Shown: positions 37,738-48,173 of the stretch, piece after piece
Layout: every line of letters starts with the position of its first letter
Numbering within the stretch: the stretch's first letter is position 1
Assembly: GCF_002154725.1 (NCBI RefSeq)
Contig: NZ_MTAW01000106.1
Span: forward strand, 48,216 to 112,215
Direction: 5' to 3'
From: Nostoc sp. 106C
Lineage (GTDB): Bacteria; Cyanobacteriota; Cyanobacteriia; Cyanobacteriales; Nostocaceae
Length of the DNA: 64,000 bases
Notes under the pieces: generated by a model
Database searches by the model: none
The model's input: only the letters and a program-made list of their open reading frames with translations
What the model was told of the DNA's origin: nothing
Translations under genes and position numbers: made by a program

Positions 37738-38100
37738 ATGGCTACAGTTTTAGTGGTTGAAGATACGCCTTCTCAGTTGGAATTAATTAACAGTTTTCTC
37801 AAAGATAGCGGCTACATTGTACTTAAAGCTTACGATGCTAAAGATGGTTTAGATCAGGCAGTCAATCACCACCCTGATGTGATTATTACCGATGTAGTCA
37901 TGCCAGGACTGAGTGGATTTGAATTTTGTCGCCAACTGAAAAAAAATCCTGTAACAGAGAAAGTACCAATTATTATTTGTAGTTCTAAAAATAAAGAAAT
38001 TGACCGGATTTGGGGCATGAAGCAAGGCGCAGATGTTTATTTGACTAAGCCTTTTACCAAACAACAATTACTACGTGCGCTGGAATCTGTTGTCGGGTAA
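37738..38100 (+). CDS. CheY-like single-domain response regulator
   Basis: The real start is the ATG at 37738 (120 aa); the frame extends upstream only to a TTG. It is a complete receiver: VVEDTPSQ (acidic pattern), IITDVVMPG (phospho-Asp), IICSSKN (Ser switch) and LTKPFTK (Lys). It follows the PatA-like gene closely. In cyanobacterial chemotaxis-like loci this pair is usually followed by cheW, an MCP gene and cheA. Here those genes are absent and a convergent kinase gene follows. Confidence 0.9.
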   Translation: MATVLVVEDTPSQLELINSFLKDSGYIVLKAYDAKDGLDQAVNHHPDVIITDVVMPGLSGFEFCRQLKKNPVTEKVPIIICSSKNKEIDRIWGMKQGADVYLTKPFTKQQLLRALESVVG

Positions 38101-38168
38101 TTTTAGAAGACCAGGGAGATTGGGGAGAAATGGGACAAGGGAGAAATAACCAATGACAAGGGACAAAT
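38101..38168. repeat. Low-complexity intergenic element, inverted copy
   Basis: GGGAGATTGGGGAGAAATGG-type words and AACCAATGACAAGGGACA are the reverse-strand version of the filler at 14091-14189. It lies between convergent genes. There is no classical terminator in it. Confidence 0.5.
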
Positions 38169-39470
38169 CTAACAAACAGCTTGCCGAACCGGAATTTCGA
38201 TTGTAAATTCAGATCCCATACCCGGTGTGGACTGGCAATAGATTTTACCACCATGTTTTTGGGTAACAATCTGATAGCTTATGGAAAGCCCCAATCCAGT
38301 ACCTTTGCCAATGGGTTTGGTAGTAAAAAATGGCTCAAACATTTGGGAACAGACATTTTCTTCAATGCCACAACCGTTATCGGCAATGCAGATGGCAATC
38401 GCCTCGTTTGGTATGTGTTCAGTACGAATAGTAATTTTGCTGGGATTGGCTCGGATCTGGTCAAGGCTGCGTTGTTGATCTCGCTGTTCCAAGGAATCAA
38501 TGGCATTACCAAAAATATTCATGAATACCTGATTGAGTTGACTGGGATAGCATTCCACATGGAGCAGTTGTCCATAGTCTCGCACAACTTGAATGCCAGG
38601 ATGTTCTGGTCTTGGTTTAAGACGATGTTGCAAGAGTAACAGGGTGCTTTCGATGCCTTCGTGCAAATCGACAACCTGAGTTCCTGATTCATCTAAGCGA
38701 GAAAAGTTACGTAGTGAGATAACGAGTTGCCGGATGCGAGCGCTCCCCAGTTTCAAAGAATCTATAAGCTTGGGCAAATCTGCTTGTAAATAGTCGATAT
38801 CTACCTCTTCCATCCAGTCTTGAATTTTGGGATGGGGTTGAGGATGGCATTCTTGATATAACTCGATAAAATTTAGCAAATCCTTGATGTACTCTTTGGC
38901 GGGAGCAAGATTCGCATAAATAAAATTCACGGGATTGTTGATTTCATGGGCTACACCCGCCATCATTTGTCCAAGTGAAGACATTTTTTCGCTTTGCACT
39001 AACTGCACCTGTGCCTGCTTGAGGTTGTCTAGTGCCTGAGAGAGTTCTGTGGTCTGTTGTTGTAAGGATTTTTGGGACTCACGTAGTTGCAGGTGTACTC
39101 GGATACGTGCCAGGGCTTCTTCGTGTTGGATGGGCTTGGTAATGTAATCTACTGCACCCAGACTCAGCCCTTTGACTTTATCTACGGTGTCGGAGAGAGC
39201 AGTCATAAAAATTACCGGAATATCGCGGGTAGCGAAGTCAGCTTTGAGGCGTTGACAGGTTTCAAAGCCATCAATTCCAGGCATCATCACATCCAGCAGA
39301 ATAATATCGGGATGGTAAGACTGTACGCGTTGTAGGGCGGCTTCTCCACTTTTGGCGATCGCCACCCGGTAACCGATCTCACTTAAGACATCAAACAACA
39401 CTTGAATGTTAGTAGGGTTATCATCCACTACCAAAATGGTTCCTTTTGGGGCTGTAATGTCAGCGGGCAT
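38169..39470 (-). CDS. Receiver-first hybrid histidine kinase
   Basis: The ATG at 39470 is chosen because AGGAG lies about 8 nt before it. The ORF continues further upstream without good sequence. This gives 433 aa. An N-terminal receiver (about 10-130; VVDDNPTN, LLDVMMPG, FMTALS, ITKPIQ) leads into a coiled-coil (about 130-170). The HisKA region follows with phospho-His in MAGVAHEINNPVNF, then HATPase_c with a DNGCGIEEN box and GTGLGLSIS. It is soluble and probably a phosphorelay partner of the membrane hybrid kinase encoded 148 bp upstream. Confidence 0.88.
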   Translation of the reverse strand: MPADITAPKGTILVVDDNPTNIQVLFDVLSEIGYRVAIAKSGEAALQRVQSYHPDIILLDVMMPGIDGFETCQRLKADFATRDIPVIFMTALSDTVDKVKGLSLGAVDYITKPIQHEEALARIRVHLQLRESQKSLQQQTTELSQALDNLKQAQVQLVQSEKMSSLGQMMAGVAHEINNPVNFIYANLAPAKEYIKDLLNFIELYQECHPQPHPKIQDWMEEVDIDYLQADLPKLIDSLKLGSARIRQLVISLRNFSRLDESGTQVVDLHEGIESTLLLLQHRLKPRPEHPGIQVVRDYGQLLHVECYPSQLNQVFMNIFGNAIDSLEQRDQQRSLDQIRANPSKITIRTEHIPNEAIAICIADNGCGIEENVCSQMFEPFFTTKPIGKGTGLGLSISYQIVTQKHGGKIYCQSTPGMGSEFTIEIPVRQAVC

Positions 39471-39618
39471 AGTTGAACTCCTAAAAAAATTTAAATAAGT
39501 AGGTCGGTGTGAATATTTATCGTTAAGAAAAGGCAGAGGGCAGAGGGCAGACGGCACAAGAAAAGAGAGTTTTAGTTAACTTTACTTTTCGTTACACACT
39601 GGATTTATTTGCACCGTT

Positions 39619-42108
39619 CTACTTATGCGCTTCTAATAAATTGAGAATGGCTTCATCGTCAAATTTCTGGCTCAGTTCCAGCAGCTTATTAGCAAAAGGT
39701 GCGTACTGGGGATTAAGTTGCTTGAGGCGGTTGGCTTCCTGTTGGATATCGCTCATAAAGCCATCCTGGGCTGCTTGGTAGATGGTGGTCAGTTCTGCTG
39801 GTGACGGCATCACCAGTTCCACCGGATTGGCAACGACAACAGACGATTCAGCCGCTTCCGGTGTGGTTTCGTAAATCCATTGCAACTCTAGGTGACGTTG
39901 CAATTCGCCCAGCAAGGCTGTAAACTCTATCGGCTTGGGAAAAAAGCTACTGCAACCCGCATTTATTGCCTCCTGCATATCCACTTGAGACAAGCTAGCA
40001 GGGGAAGCAATAATGGGTGTGACTAAAAAATCTGGCAGTTGACGCAAGCGCCGGGTCATTTCCAGCCCATTCATCTTTGACATCATCACATCGGTAATGA
40101 TCAAATCTGGGCGCATCTGGAGTGCGCGATCCAATCCTGCTTGCCCATCATCTGCTTCCGCCAGTTTGAAGCCCAAGGGTGCCAGCATCCCCATCACCAC
40201 AGCGCGGTTTTCTGGGCGATCATCAATCACCAAGATTTTGCGCCGTTCGCCTTGGTAGCCAATTACCTTTTGATTACTAGATCCACACTGATTCAGCCAA
40301 TCGGCAGCAGCAAGTATTTCCACTTCAAACCAGAAGGTGCTGCCCTTACCCAGAGTGCTGTTGACCTGGATCGAACTGCCCATCATCTGCACAATTTGCT
40401 GACTAATTGCTAACCCCAATCCCGTACCTTCACTATTGCGATCGCGTTTTCCAGCCTGCTCAAAGGGTAAAAAGATAGATTGTAACTTTTCTGCTGGGAT
40501 GCCAATACCTGTATCTTCGACTCGGAAGCGAATTCCCGTTGAGGGAGTATCTGCTGTTTCTTGATTTGCTACAGCTTCAACCGTAAATTTTACCGTGCCA
40601 AAATCAGTAAACTTAACTGCATTGCTGAGTAAGTTTAGTAACACCTGCCGCAGCCGTTTGTCATCCGCATGGACAGCAGTTGGTAGGTTAGCGGGATGGT
40701 AATGGAAAGCAATACCCTTTTGTTCGGCTTTGATGCGGCAGATTTCGACTGTGGTAGTGAGGAAGTTGGCAAAGTGGAAATCTTGAGGATAGAGATCCAT
40801 TTTCTGCACTTCCAGTTTGGAGAGATCGAGAATGTCATTAATCAAGGTCAGCAGGTGGGAACCACATTGATAAATTACGCCTAATCCCTTCTGCTGCTTG
40901 GGGGTGGTGGTGGGGTCGCGCTGGAGAATCTGAGCGTAGCCCAGAATACCATTCAACGGAGTTCGCAGTTCGTGGTTCATGTTCGCGAGAAATTCGCTCT
41001 TGGCAAGGTTGGCAACTTCCGCCGCTTCTTTCGCCTTCAATATCTCTAGTTCTGCGTACTTGCGAGTGCTAACATCGCGGCAAACGATTACTCCGCCTAT
41101 CAATGCACCACTTCGATCTTTAAGAGGTCTGCCACTAAATGTCACCCACAGACCCTCAGGAATTTTCCGATTTCGGATAAAAATTTCTACATTATCTACT
41201 TCCTCACCCCGAACAGCGCGAACTATGGGAAGCTGCTCTTGGGGTATCAAAGTCACTCGATCAGCTTGAAATAGTCCGTATTGCTGCGACCACTCTTCTG
41301 GCTGACCCTCTGGGACTTCTGTGTCAAACATCTGTTCAGCCGCAGGGTTAACAACCAAGAATTGATAATTTTCATCGGCAACAACCACTCCATCACTCAT
41401 GCAGTTAAGGATTTGTTGCATCAGAATAGTTTGTTCTTGGAATTTCTGGTTACTTTGCTGGAGGTCGATTTCTGCCTGATTCCGTTTCCAGGTTTCTTTG
41501 CGAATTAAACAGTAAGTCCAGAGAATGATTGCCAAGTTAAAGAAAATGCCTACCAAAAACGTCCCTATTGCCTGAATAGTAGTGTTGGTGGCAGCTTGCT
41601 GTTTGTACCGCAACTCCACAGTTTCTGTGGTTTTTATATGCTGTATCAGCAACGTCGCTTCATCAAGTAGTTGCGTTGGCGAGCGGTCAATTGCCGCATC
41701 TAGTCCTTTGGTTTGCTTGAGTTCAATGCCTTGGCGCAGTTGTCGTAGACGTTGAATCGTGAATGCTTCTAAGCGATCGCCAGCTACTTGTTCGCCAGAT
41801 CCTTTGTCGAGCAAGCTTTGCAATCGCCGCATTTGTTGATCGACATCGATCATACGAATACCAAATGCCCTGAAGGTTTGTTGATTGCCTGTCAGCAGGT
41901 ATTGCCTCTGAAGATTTTCGGTATCTTTCAAAGCGCTGCTCACAGATTCTACAGCATTCAGAGTTTCCAAATCTTCGGCCATTTGCTGGTTGATTTCTAA
42001 TGTTCGGTTGGCGCTCCAAAATGCTATGCCACTGACTGTTAACGCCACGAAGGTGGTTGTTGCCAAGCTCCCGGCAATAGTTCTCAGAAAGTTAGATTCT
42101 TGTTTCAT
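39619..42108 (-). CDS. Membrane hybrid histidine kinase (CHASE3-PAS-HisKA-HATPase-receiver)
   Basis: The ATG at 42108 (829 aa) is preferred over an upstream frame extension that would overlap the ModA-like gene. AAGGA lies about 12 nt before it. Two membrane segments (about 12-32 and 180-202) enclose a helical CHASE3-like sensor. PAS is at about 225-345 (SDGVVVADENYQFLVVNPAAEQMF). HisKA has phospho-His in MNHELRTPLNGILGY (about 378), then HATPase_c (DTGIGIP, GTGLGLAIS). A receiver at about 625-745 (LIITDVMMSKMNG) and a helical tail follow. It is translated just after the solute-binding lipoprotein. Confidence 0.88.
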   Translation of the reverse strand: MKQESNFLRTIAGSLATTTFVALTVSGIAFWSANRTLEINQQMAEDLETLNAVESVSSALKDTENLQRQYLLTGNQQTFRAFGIRMIDVDQQMRRLQSLLDKGSGEQVAGDRLEAFTIQRLRQLRQGIELKQTKGLDAAIDRSPTQLLDEATLLIQHIKTTETVELRYKQQAATNTTIQAIGTFLVGIFFNLAIILWTYCLIRKETWKRNQAEIDLQQSNQKFQEQTILMQQILNCMSDGVVVADENYQFLVVNPAAEQMFDTEVPEGQPEEWSQQYGLFQADRVTLIPQEQLPIVRAVRGEEVDNVEIFIRNRKIPEGLWVTFSGRPLKDRSGALIGGVIVCRDVSTRKYAELEILKAKEAAEVANLAKSEFLANMNHELRTPLNGILGYAQILQRDPTTTPKQQKGLGVIYQCGSHLLTLINDILDLSKLEVQKMDLYPQDFHFANFLTTTVEICRIKAEQKGIAFHYHPANLPTAVHADDKRLRQVLLNLLSNAVKFTDFGTVKFTVEAVANQETADTPSTGIRFRVEDTGIGIPAEKLQSIFLPFEQAGKRDRNSEGTGLGLAISQQIVQMMGSSIQVNSTLGKGSTFWFEVEILAAADWLNQCGSSNQKVIGYQGERRKILVIDDRPENRAVVMGMLAPLGFKLAEADDGQAGLDRALQMRPDLIITDVMMSKMNGLEMTRRLRQLPDFLVTPIIASPASLSQVDMQEAINAGCSSFFPKPIEFTALLGELQRHLELQWIYETTPEAAESSVVVANPVELVMPSPAELTTIYQAAQDGFMSDIQQEANRLKQLNPQYAPFANKLLELSQKFDDEAILNLLEAHK

Positions 42109-42124
42109 CTCTGATTCCTTTTGC

Positions 42125-42910
42125 CTATGAGCGTAGAGGACGGAGTCCAAATTTCTGAAATACCGCTATTGCTTTGGGACTGCTTAAAAAATCTAGATAA
42201 GCCTGCATTTCCTGCCGATGGGGAGAGCCTTTCACAATAGCGATACCGGATCGGATTGGTTCGTAAAAATCTTTTGATGCGGTGGTTAACACCTGCACAT
42301 CGGCAGAGCTTTTGGCTTCTGAGAGGAAAGTGATGCCCACCTCCGCCTCTTTTTGCTCAACGGCTCGTAAGACTTCCCTTACATCCACCTTGACCACAAC
42401 TGCCTTTGACTCCACTGCCTGCTTAATACCCAACTTAGTAAGCAGGGTGGCGGTATATCGACCAACTGCGAGATTTTGGTCACCTATGGCTACAGTTTTA
42501 ATGCGATCGTCCGCTAATTGCCGCAAATCGGAAACTTGCACGGAAGAATTAGCAGAAGCAATCAATACAACATCGGTACTCAGCAGTTCCTTGCGGCTTT
42601 CAGGCAGAATTAACCCCTTTGTTTGCAATTCATCAAGCGGTGGAATATCTGCCAATAAAATCCCATCAAAAGGTTCTCCCTGCTCAATTGCCTCTTTGAC
42701 GACGCCAGACCCAGCAAAGATGGAGTAAAGCACAACATTGGGATGTTCCTGCTGATAGAGTTCTTCGATCTCTTGCAGTGCACCGCGCACCATACCCGCC
42801 GCAGCAAAATTTAAGCTCACCACTTTTGTTGGCGGGGGGGAGCAACTTCCTAGCCAAACAGCAAACATCAAGGCTATAAGACACCATGCCATCCACTGGA
42901 GGCATTTCAT
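42125..42910 (-). CDS. ModA-like periplasmic solute-binding lipoprotein
   Basis: This 261-residue protein has a lipoprotein signal peptide with lipobox LGSC (Cys 23). It then shows the fold and spacing of the molybdate/tungstate-binding ModA family: FAAAGMVRGALQEIEELYQQ, IFAGSGVVKEAIEQGEPFDG, VAIGDQNLAVGRYTATLL, EVGITFLSEAKSS. There is no modB or modC gene in the window. Instead the gene sits 16 bp upstream of a membrane hybrid kinase, so it may feed ligand information to that sensor. The ligand (molybdate, tungstate or another oxyanion) is not certain. Confidence 0.82.
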   Translation of the reverse strand: MKCLQWMAWCLIALMFAVWLGSCSPPPTKVVSLNFAAAGMVRGALQEIEELYQQEHPNVVLYSIFAGSGVVKEAIEQGEPFDGILLADIPPLDELQTKGLILPESRKELLSTDVVLIASANSSVQVSDLRQLADDRIKTVAIGDQNLAVGRYTATLLTKLGIKQAVESKAVVVKVDVREVLRAVEQKEAEVGITFLSEAKSSADVQVLTTASKDFYEPIRSGIAIVKGSPHRQEMQAYLDFLSSPKAIAVFQKFGLRPLRS

Positions 42911-43012
42911 ACTGAGTTCCTCAAGACTTGCTGTTTAGTATTCCCACTTAAGTAAACTACCTAACAAGAAACATTAGGTTACCGTACTTTCCCATAGTCA
43001 ATTTAAAGCTGT

Positions 43013-44059
43013 ATGGCACAGGCTCGCATTAAAAAACTCACCCCTGAACAAGAAGTACTCATACTTATTATTAGAGGTGAGTGGCTCAAGATTGCTTTAG
43101 ATACTTCACCTACAGATAAACAAAAAGCAGAAGCAGCTATTTGCCTTGCTTATGAATGTGCTGGACTCAAGCCACCACAACAAATTTTGTGGTTTGATAA
43201 TCCTTTAATAGCAGCTACTTGGATAGTTTCTCATCGAGATCAATTGGGATCTTATATGAAGAAGCATATCTTGCAAGATGAGGAGAAGAGTTTAATTAAG
43301 ATTGTTGGAGAAAAATTTTGGAATTATGTTTGGGACAATTTTTCAAATCCTGTTGTAGAAAATCTAGGAGAAACCATAGATTTGACTGTTCAAGATACAC
43401 TTTGGGTAACTGTTAAAGATGCAGTCTGGAAAGGAAAGTTTATTGATGAGACTACGCGGGAATTTCTTCATCTTAGAGAGGCTGGATGGCTTGCCTGTTG
43501 TATTTACTTTGACGCTATTGGTGTAGATTGCTCCAAGCTGAAAGGTTTGTGGGAAACTGCCAAACACTGTGGTTGGTGGTGGTCTTTTAAAGAAATTGCT
43601 GTAGTTACGCCTAAACCCTCAACAATTCGCTTTGACGCAGATAACAAATTGCACGCTGAAGGACTTCCTGCTATTGCTTATAAAGGGTTTAATGTCTACG
43701 CCTATCATGGTGTAAGATTGCCAGAAAAATATGGTCAATTACACCCGAATCAGTGGCAAGCACAATGGCTATTAGAAGAAGCTAACGCAGAACTGCGGCG
43801 AGTTTTAATTCAAGGTATTGGTTATGAAAAAATTACCTACGAATTGCAAGCTGTTGAATTAGATACTTGGCAAGAATACACGTTATTAAAGATAGATAAA
43901 GAAGTTGATATTGAACCAATTGTTTTATTAAAAATGACTTGCCCAAGTACAGGGTTTATTCATGTATTGCGAGTTCCGCCCAATATATTATCGGCAAGAG
44001 AAGCAATTCGGTGGGTCAATTGGGGAATAGATCCAGAAGATTTTAGTGTGCAAACTTGA
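43013..44059 (+). CDS. DUF6745-like uncharacterised protein
   Basis: A 348-residue soluble protein of the DUF6745 kind, judged by the central block EGLPAIAYKGFNVYAYHGVRLPEKYG. An N-terminal helical part contains RIKKLTPEQEVLI, and the C-terminal part has PSTGFIHVLRVPP. No catalytic motif is clear. The function of the family is unknown. Members are scattered in actinobacteria and cyanobacteria and are often found alone. It is divergent from the ModA-like gene, with only about 100 bp between them. A monocistronic transcript is likely. Confidence 0.65.
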   Translation: MAQARIKKLTPEQEVLILIIRGEWLKIALDTSPTDKQKAEAAICLAYECAGLKPPQQILWFDNPLIAATWIVSHRDQLGSYMKKHILQDEEKSLIKIVGEKFWNYVWDNFSNPVVENLGETIDLTVQDTLWVTVKDAVWKGKFIDETTREFLHLREAGWLACCIYFDAIGVDCSKLKGLWETAKHCGWWWSFKEIAVVTPKPSTIRFDADNKLHAEGLPAIAYKGFNVYAYHGVRLPEKYGQLHPNQWQAQWLLEEANAELRRVLIQGIGYEKITYELQAVELDTWQEYTLLKIDKEVDIEPIVLLKMTCPSTGFIHVLRVPPNILSAREAIRWVNWGIDPEDFSVQT

Positions 44060-44275
44060 ATTAGATAACTCAAGTTGCGTTTGGGCGATCGCTCCTAACT
44101 ATATAATAAACCCATCAAAACTAGGTGTAGAATCCAACTCGATCGCAATTTGCTCGAATCAACGTAGTAGGATCGTTCAAGTGAATGGGTAGACTTTGCC
44201 AGATGAGCCGCGATCGCTCACCAGCAAGCACCCTAAAATGAGAGCAAAAGACGATTCCTAAAACAAGCACACTCC

Positions 44276-46711
44276 ATGCGTATTTCTCTAAACTGGCTGC
44301 GGGAACTAGTAGAAATCAAACTTAGCCCAGAAGAATTAGCCGAAACCCTGACAATGGCTGGGTTTGAAGTAGAAGATATTGAAGACCGCCGCACTTGGGC
44401 AAATGGCGTTGTTGTGGGGAGAGTGCTTGAGCGTCAACCCCACCCCAACGCTGATAAGTTGAGTGTTTGTCAAGTAGATATTGGTGCAGATGAGACTTTA
44501 AATATTGTCTGTGGTGCTGCTAACGTCCGGGCAGATATTTATGTACCAGTAGCTACTACAGGTACTTACTTACCTAATATTGATTTAAAAATTAAACCCG
44601 CAAAACTGCGCGGTGTCCCTTCTCAAGGAATGATCTGTTCCTTAAAAGAACTGGGTTTGACCACCGATGTTGATGGAATTCATATTTTTCCCCAAGAAAA
44701 TCTAACCTTGGGTAGCGATGTGCGTCCTTTGTTGGGTCTAGATGATGTGATTTTAGATGTCACTGCGACTGCAAATCGCGCTGATGCCCTGAGTATGGTA
44801 GGTATAGCGCGGGAAGTAGCCGCTTTAACAGAAGGCAACCTCAGTATTCCCGAACCTAATGAGGTGTCGATTAGCCAAAGTGGGGGAAATTTAGCGTTAA
44901 GTATTTCTGAAACCCAAGCTTGTCCTGCTTATATTGGCACAGTTATTGAACAGGTAAAAATTGCCCCTTCACCTGGGTGGTTGCAAAAACGCCTGCAAGC
45001 TGCTGGAGTACGTCCCATTAATAATGTCGTGGATATTACTAACTATGTGTTGTTGGAATGGGGACAACCTTTACACGCCTTTGACCGCGATCGCCTCAAG
45101 TCGGTTGCGGGGACTGACAATTTAACTATCGGCGTTCGCTTCGCCAATGCTGGGGAATCCTTCAAAACCCTGGATGGACAAACTCGCACCCTCTCACCCC
45201 AAAATTTGTTGATTACCGCTAACGATAAACCTGTCGCGATCGCGGGAGTTATGGGTGGGGAAGAAACGGAAGTTCATGAAGGTACTCAAAGCCTAGTATT
45301 AGAAACAGCGTTATTTGATTCCGTAGCCATTCGCCGTTCTTCCCGCAGCGTCGGTTTAAGAAGTGAGTGCTCTGGCAGATACGAACGGGGCGTCAACCGG
45401 GCTGAATTGGAAGTAGCCTGTCGTCGTGCTTTGTCGCTGCTAACCGAATTGGCTAGTGGCGTAATTGTACAGCAGGAAATTGCCGACACCCGCCCCGACC
45501 CATCCACCTGGACACGTTCGATTGCTCTGCGTTTAGACCGAGTTAATCAAGTGCTAGGGCCAGTTGATTTGGGTGAGGACACAGGAGAACTGGAAGGAAA
45601 GGACGTTGAGCGAATTTTGACTGCATTGGGTTGTCAACTTACCGCCTCTGGAGAACGTTCCTGGAAAGTTTCTGTACCACCCTACCGTTACCGCGACTTA
45701 GAACGGGAAATTGACCTGATTGAAGAAATTGCCCGTCTCTATGGCTATGACAAATTTTGTGATACTTTACCGCAAAAAGCAGAAGCAGGCTATTTGCCTT
45801 TAGATCAGGAACTAATCCGCAAAGTAAGAGCTTTCTTCCGAGCAGAAGGACTGACAGAATTAATTCAATACTCTTTGGTGAAACCAGGGGAAGACAAACA
45901 AATAGTACTGTCAAACCCTCTGTTTGTAGAGTATTCCGCACTGCGAACCGATTTATTATCTGGATTGATTGATGCTTTTCAATACAATTTAGAACAAGGA
46001 AACGGCGCGCTTAACGGCTTTGAAGTCGGGCGGATTTTCTCGCGAGAAGAAGACGGTTTGCAAGAAGCCGAAGCGATCGCCGGAATTATGGGTGGCGATC
46101 GCACCGTTAGCAAGTGGACAAGAAGCGGTCGCGAACAGCCTCTTACCTGGTATGAAGCCAAAGGTATTTTAGATGGTGTATTTCGCCAACTCGATTTGCC
46201 AGTAGAATATCAACCCGATCGCCGCGATGAGCGCTTGCATCCAGGGCGCACCGCTTCTCTGTGGATTAGAGGTAACAGACTCGGCATTTTTGGACAACTC
46301 CATCCCCAATTGCGGCGGGAAAAGGGTTTACCAGATTCGGTCTACCTATTTCAGTTAGATGCTGATGTACTGTTGGATGCTCTGGATCAAGATGATACTC
46401 TGGCACCAGTATTTCACCCCTATTCCACTTATCCAGCAAGCGATCGCGATATCGCCTTCTTTGCGCCCGTAAAGGTGACAGTTGCGGAAATCGAAAGAGC
46501 AATTAACAAAGCTGGTAAAGACTTACTAGAATCTGTGGAATTGTTTGATGAGTATCGCGGTGAAAATGTACCAGCCGGACAACGCAGTTTGGCATTTCGC
46601 TTAATTTATCGCGCCAGCGATCGCACCCTCACCGATGCCGAAGTCGAACCAGTACACAACAAAGTCCGCGAAGCTTTGGTGGAAAAATTCGGTGTTAGCC
46701 TGAGAAGTTAA
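44276..46711 (+). CDS. pheT: Phenylalanine-tRNA ligase beta subunit
   Basis: This 811-residue protein has the full bacterial PheT layout. It starts [14 protein letters not shown]. An EMAP-II-like tRNA-binding domain is at about 40-150 ([30 protein letters not shown]). B3/B4 is at about 210-380 ([23 protein letters not shown]), B5 at about 410-485, the core at about 495-700, and the anticodon-binding FDX-ACB domain at the end ([11 protein letters not shown]). It pairs with PheS, encoded elsewhere, to charge tRNA-Phe and edit mischarged tyrosine. Several HIP1-like GCGATCGC sites lie in and before the gene. It stands alone as a transcription unit. Confidence 0.97.
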   Translation: MRISLNWLRELVEIKLSPEELAETLTMAGFEVEDIEDRRTWANGVVVGRVLERQPHPNADKLSVCQVDIGADETLNIVCGAANVRADIYVPVATTGTYLPNIDLKIKPAKLRGVPSQGMICSLKELGLTTDVDGIHIFPQENLTLGSDVRPLLGLDDVILDVTATANRADALSMVGIAREVAALTEGNLSIPEPNEVSISQSGGNLALSISETQACPAYIGTVIEQVKIAPSPGWLQKRLQAAGVRPINNVVDITNYVLLEWGQPLHAFDRDRLKSVAGTDNLTIGVRFANAGESFKTLDGQTRTLSPQNLLITANDKPVAIAGVMGGEETEVHEGTQSLVLETALFDSVAIRRSSRSVGLRSECSGRYERGVNRAELEVACRRALSLLTELASGVIVQQEIADTRPDPSTWTRSIALRLDRVNQVLGPVDLGEDTGELEGKDVERILTALGCQLTASGERSWKVSVPPYRYRDLEREIDLIEEIARLYGYDKFCDTLPQKAEAGYLPLDQELIRKVRAFFRAEGLTELIQYSLVKPGEDKQIVLSNPLFVEYSALRTDLLSGLIDAFQYNLEQGNGALNGFEVGRIFSREEDGLQEAEAIAGIMGGDRTVSKWTRSGREQPLTWYEAKGILDGVFRQLDLPVEYQPDRRDERLHPGRTASLWIRGNRLGIFGQLHPQLRREKGLPDSVYLFQLDADVLLDALDQDDTLAPVFHPYSTYPASDRDIAFFAPVKVTVAEIERAINKAGKDLLESVELFDEYRGENVPAGQRSLAFRLIYRASDRTLTDAEVEPVHNKVREALVEKFGVSLRS

Positions 46712-46722
46712 AAATGGGGAAC

Positions 46723-46784
46723 AGGAGCAGGGAATAAACCAGGCAAATGCTCAATGCCCAATACCCGATTCCCTGTCCCTTTTT
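46723..46784 (+). terminator. Probable terminator of pheT
   Basis: AGGAGCAGGGAAT (46723-46735) pairs imperfectly with ATTCCCTGTCCCT (46768-46780), followed by a run of T residues. The loop is long, so strength is uncertain. Confidence 0.45.
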
Positions 46785-47063
46785 CATTGGAATTGCCTTC
46801 ACAGTAAGTTCACGAGTTAAATAGCATTACCCTAGTGTTTTTATGTAAATAAATTCACTAATATGGCTGTTATTACAAGCTTTGTACTGTTTTTTCATCT
46901 AATTAAATAACGTAGTTTTTACTTAAGTAAAATGCTCATTGAATAAACTTTACTTAAAGTTATCAGAAACTCTTACAATAAAGTATTACAAGATATTAAA
47001 CTGAGATAATTAAACCGCTTTAAGAAACATAATCGTCATACATAAATTTAAAAATAAAATTTT

Positions 47064-48173
47064 ATGCAAACTAATTCACATACTGATATAGAAATAGTTT
47101 CCCAGATAGGAACTAAGAGTAATGTGGAGTCTTTAGCCCAACAGTGGGCTAAAAAGTATGTGCAGAACCTTCAAGCTGATAGTAGCGTTACAGAAAGTGA
47201 CAAAACACTGAATTTAGCCCAAATAGTTTCACCAGCAGGTCGAGAGAAAACTACTCAAAAAATCATAGAATCTTTACGCAGTGTCAGTGCCAAAGCTTGG
47301 AATCAAACAGAAGCGCTGTTATCAGAACAAGTTAAGTTACATTCCATAGACCCCAGCGTTATTAATCCGTGGGAGATAGCAGCAGATTCGTTCAATATTT
47401 ATCAAAAAGCTTTGGAGGTATACACCCAAAAAGCAACGCTGCGGCCTTTAGCGTTGGTGGTGCAACTAGCACAAGAGGGTAATCTGCTTTATGAGCAAGC
47501 ATTGGAAGTTTATACTGAACAAGTTGCGCCTAACCAGCTAGCTACAGTAGTTGGTGCAGATATAGGAGCAATCAGAAAAAAATATACGAGTAAAGATCCC
47601 AGAGTTATTGGCTTTGTGACAATGCAGTTTCATTACACAAGCCAAATGCTTCTGCAACAGCTTGATCCGATAGAGCGATCGCTTATTGGTGCATACTTTA
47701 AAGTTATTGACGACCACCTATATATGCCACTGCAACGTGCTTATGAAGCAGCCGCGGAGCATGATTATAACTCAACGGTAATGTCCGCGGTGCGAAAGCT
47801 GTTACCAGTTAGTACACAAATTGCTAAGAATATTTGCCAAAAAATAATTGAACTCTATCCAACTTACCGTTCTATCTCTGGTGTGTTGAGTGACCCAGTG
47901 GTCAAAATCTCTAGCATTCGAGATGTAGAAATGTTTCAGGTATATTTGTGGGTGTGTGCCTTAGAAGGAAACATCGCGGCTGTTCAACAAGAGTTATTTC
48001 CTCTGTGTGTAATGCTCTATCCTAGATTAAACGTGCAATGGGAAATCATTCGCCAAATGCTGCTGTTACTAAAGCAAGAAGTAGAAACTTACATAACACC
48101 TGAGCAAAATCAGACGCTAATTCCGTATTCTCAAGCATTGTGGAACATGTTCTCTACAGAAGTCATTGGTTAA
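47064..48173 (+). CDS. Uncharacterised helical protein with internal duplication
   Basis: A 369-residue protein that I do not recognise. It is soluble and helix-rich with no signal peptide or membrane segment. An internal repeat is visible: YQKALEVYTQKATLRPLALV and YEQALEVYTEQVAPNQLATV lie about 35 residues apart. The C-terminal half (about 190-369) has several Tyr/Leu-rich helices (LPVSTQIAKNICQKIIELYP). There is no good Shine-Dalgarno before the ATG; the upstream region is nearly pure A/T. The neighbours (pheT, YciI-like) give no functional hint. Confidence 0.75.
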   Translation: MQTNSHTDIEIVSQIGTKSNVESLAQQWAKKYVQNLQADSSVTESDKTLNLAQIVSPAGREKTTQKIIESLRSVSAKAWNQTEALLSEQVKLHSIDPSVINPWEIAADSFNIYQKALEVYTQKATLRPLALVVQLAQEGNLLYEQALEVYTEQVAPNQLATVVGADIGAIRKKYTSKDPRVIGFVTMQFHYTSQMLLQQLDPIERSLIGAYFKVIDDHLYMPLQRAYEAAAEHDYNSTVMSAVRKLLPVSTQIAKNICQKIIELYPTYRSISGVLSDPVVKISSIRDVEMFQVYLWVCALEGNIAAVQQELFPLCVMLYPRLNVQWEIIRQMLLLLKQEVETYITPEQNQTLIPYSQALWNMFSTEVIG

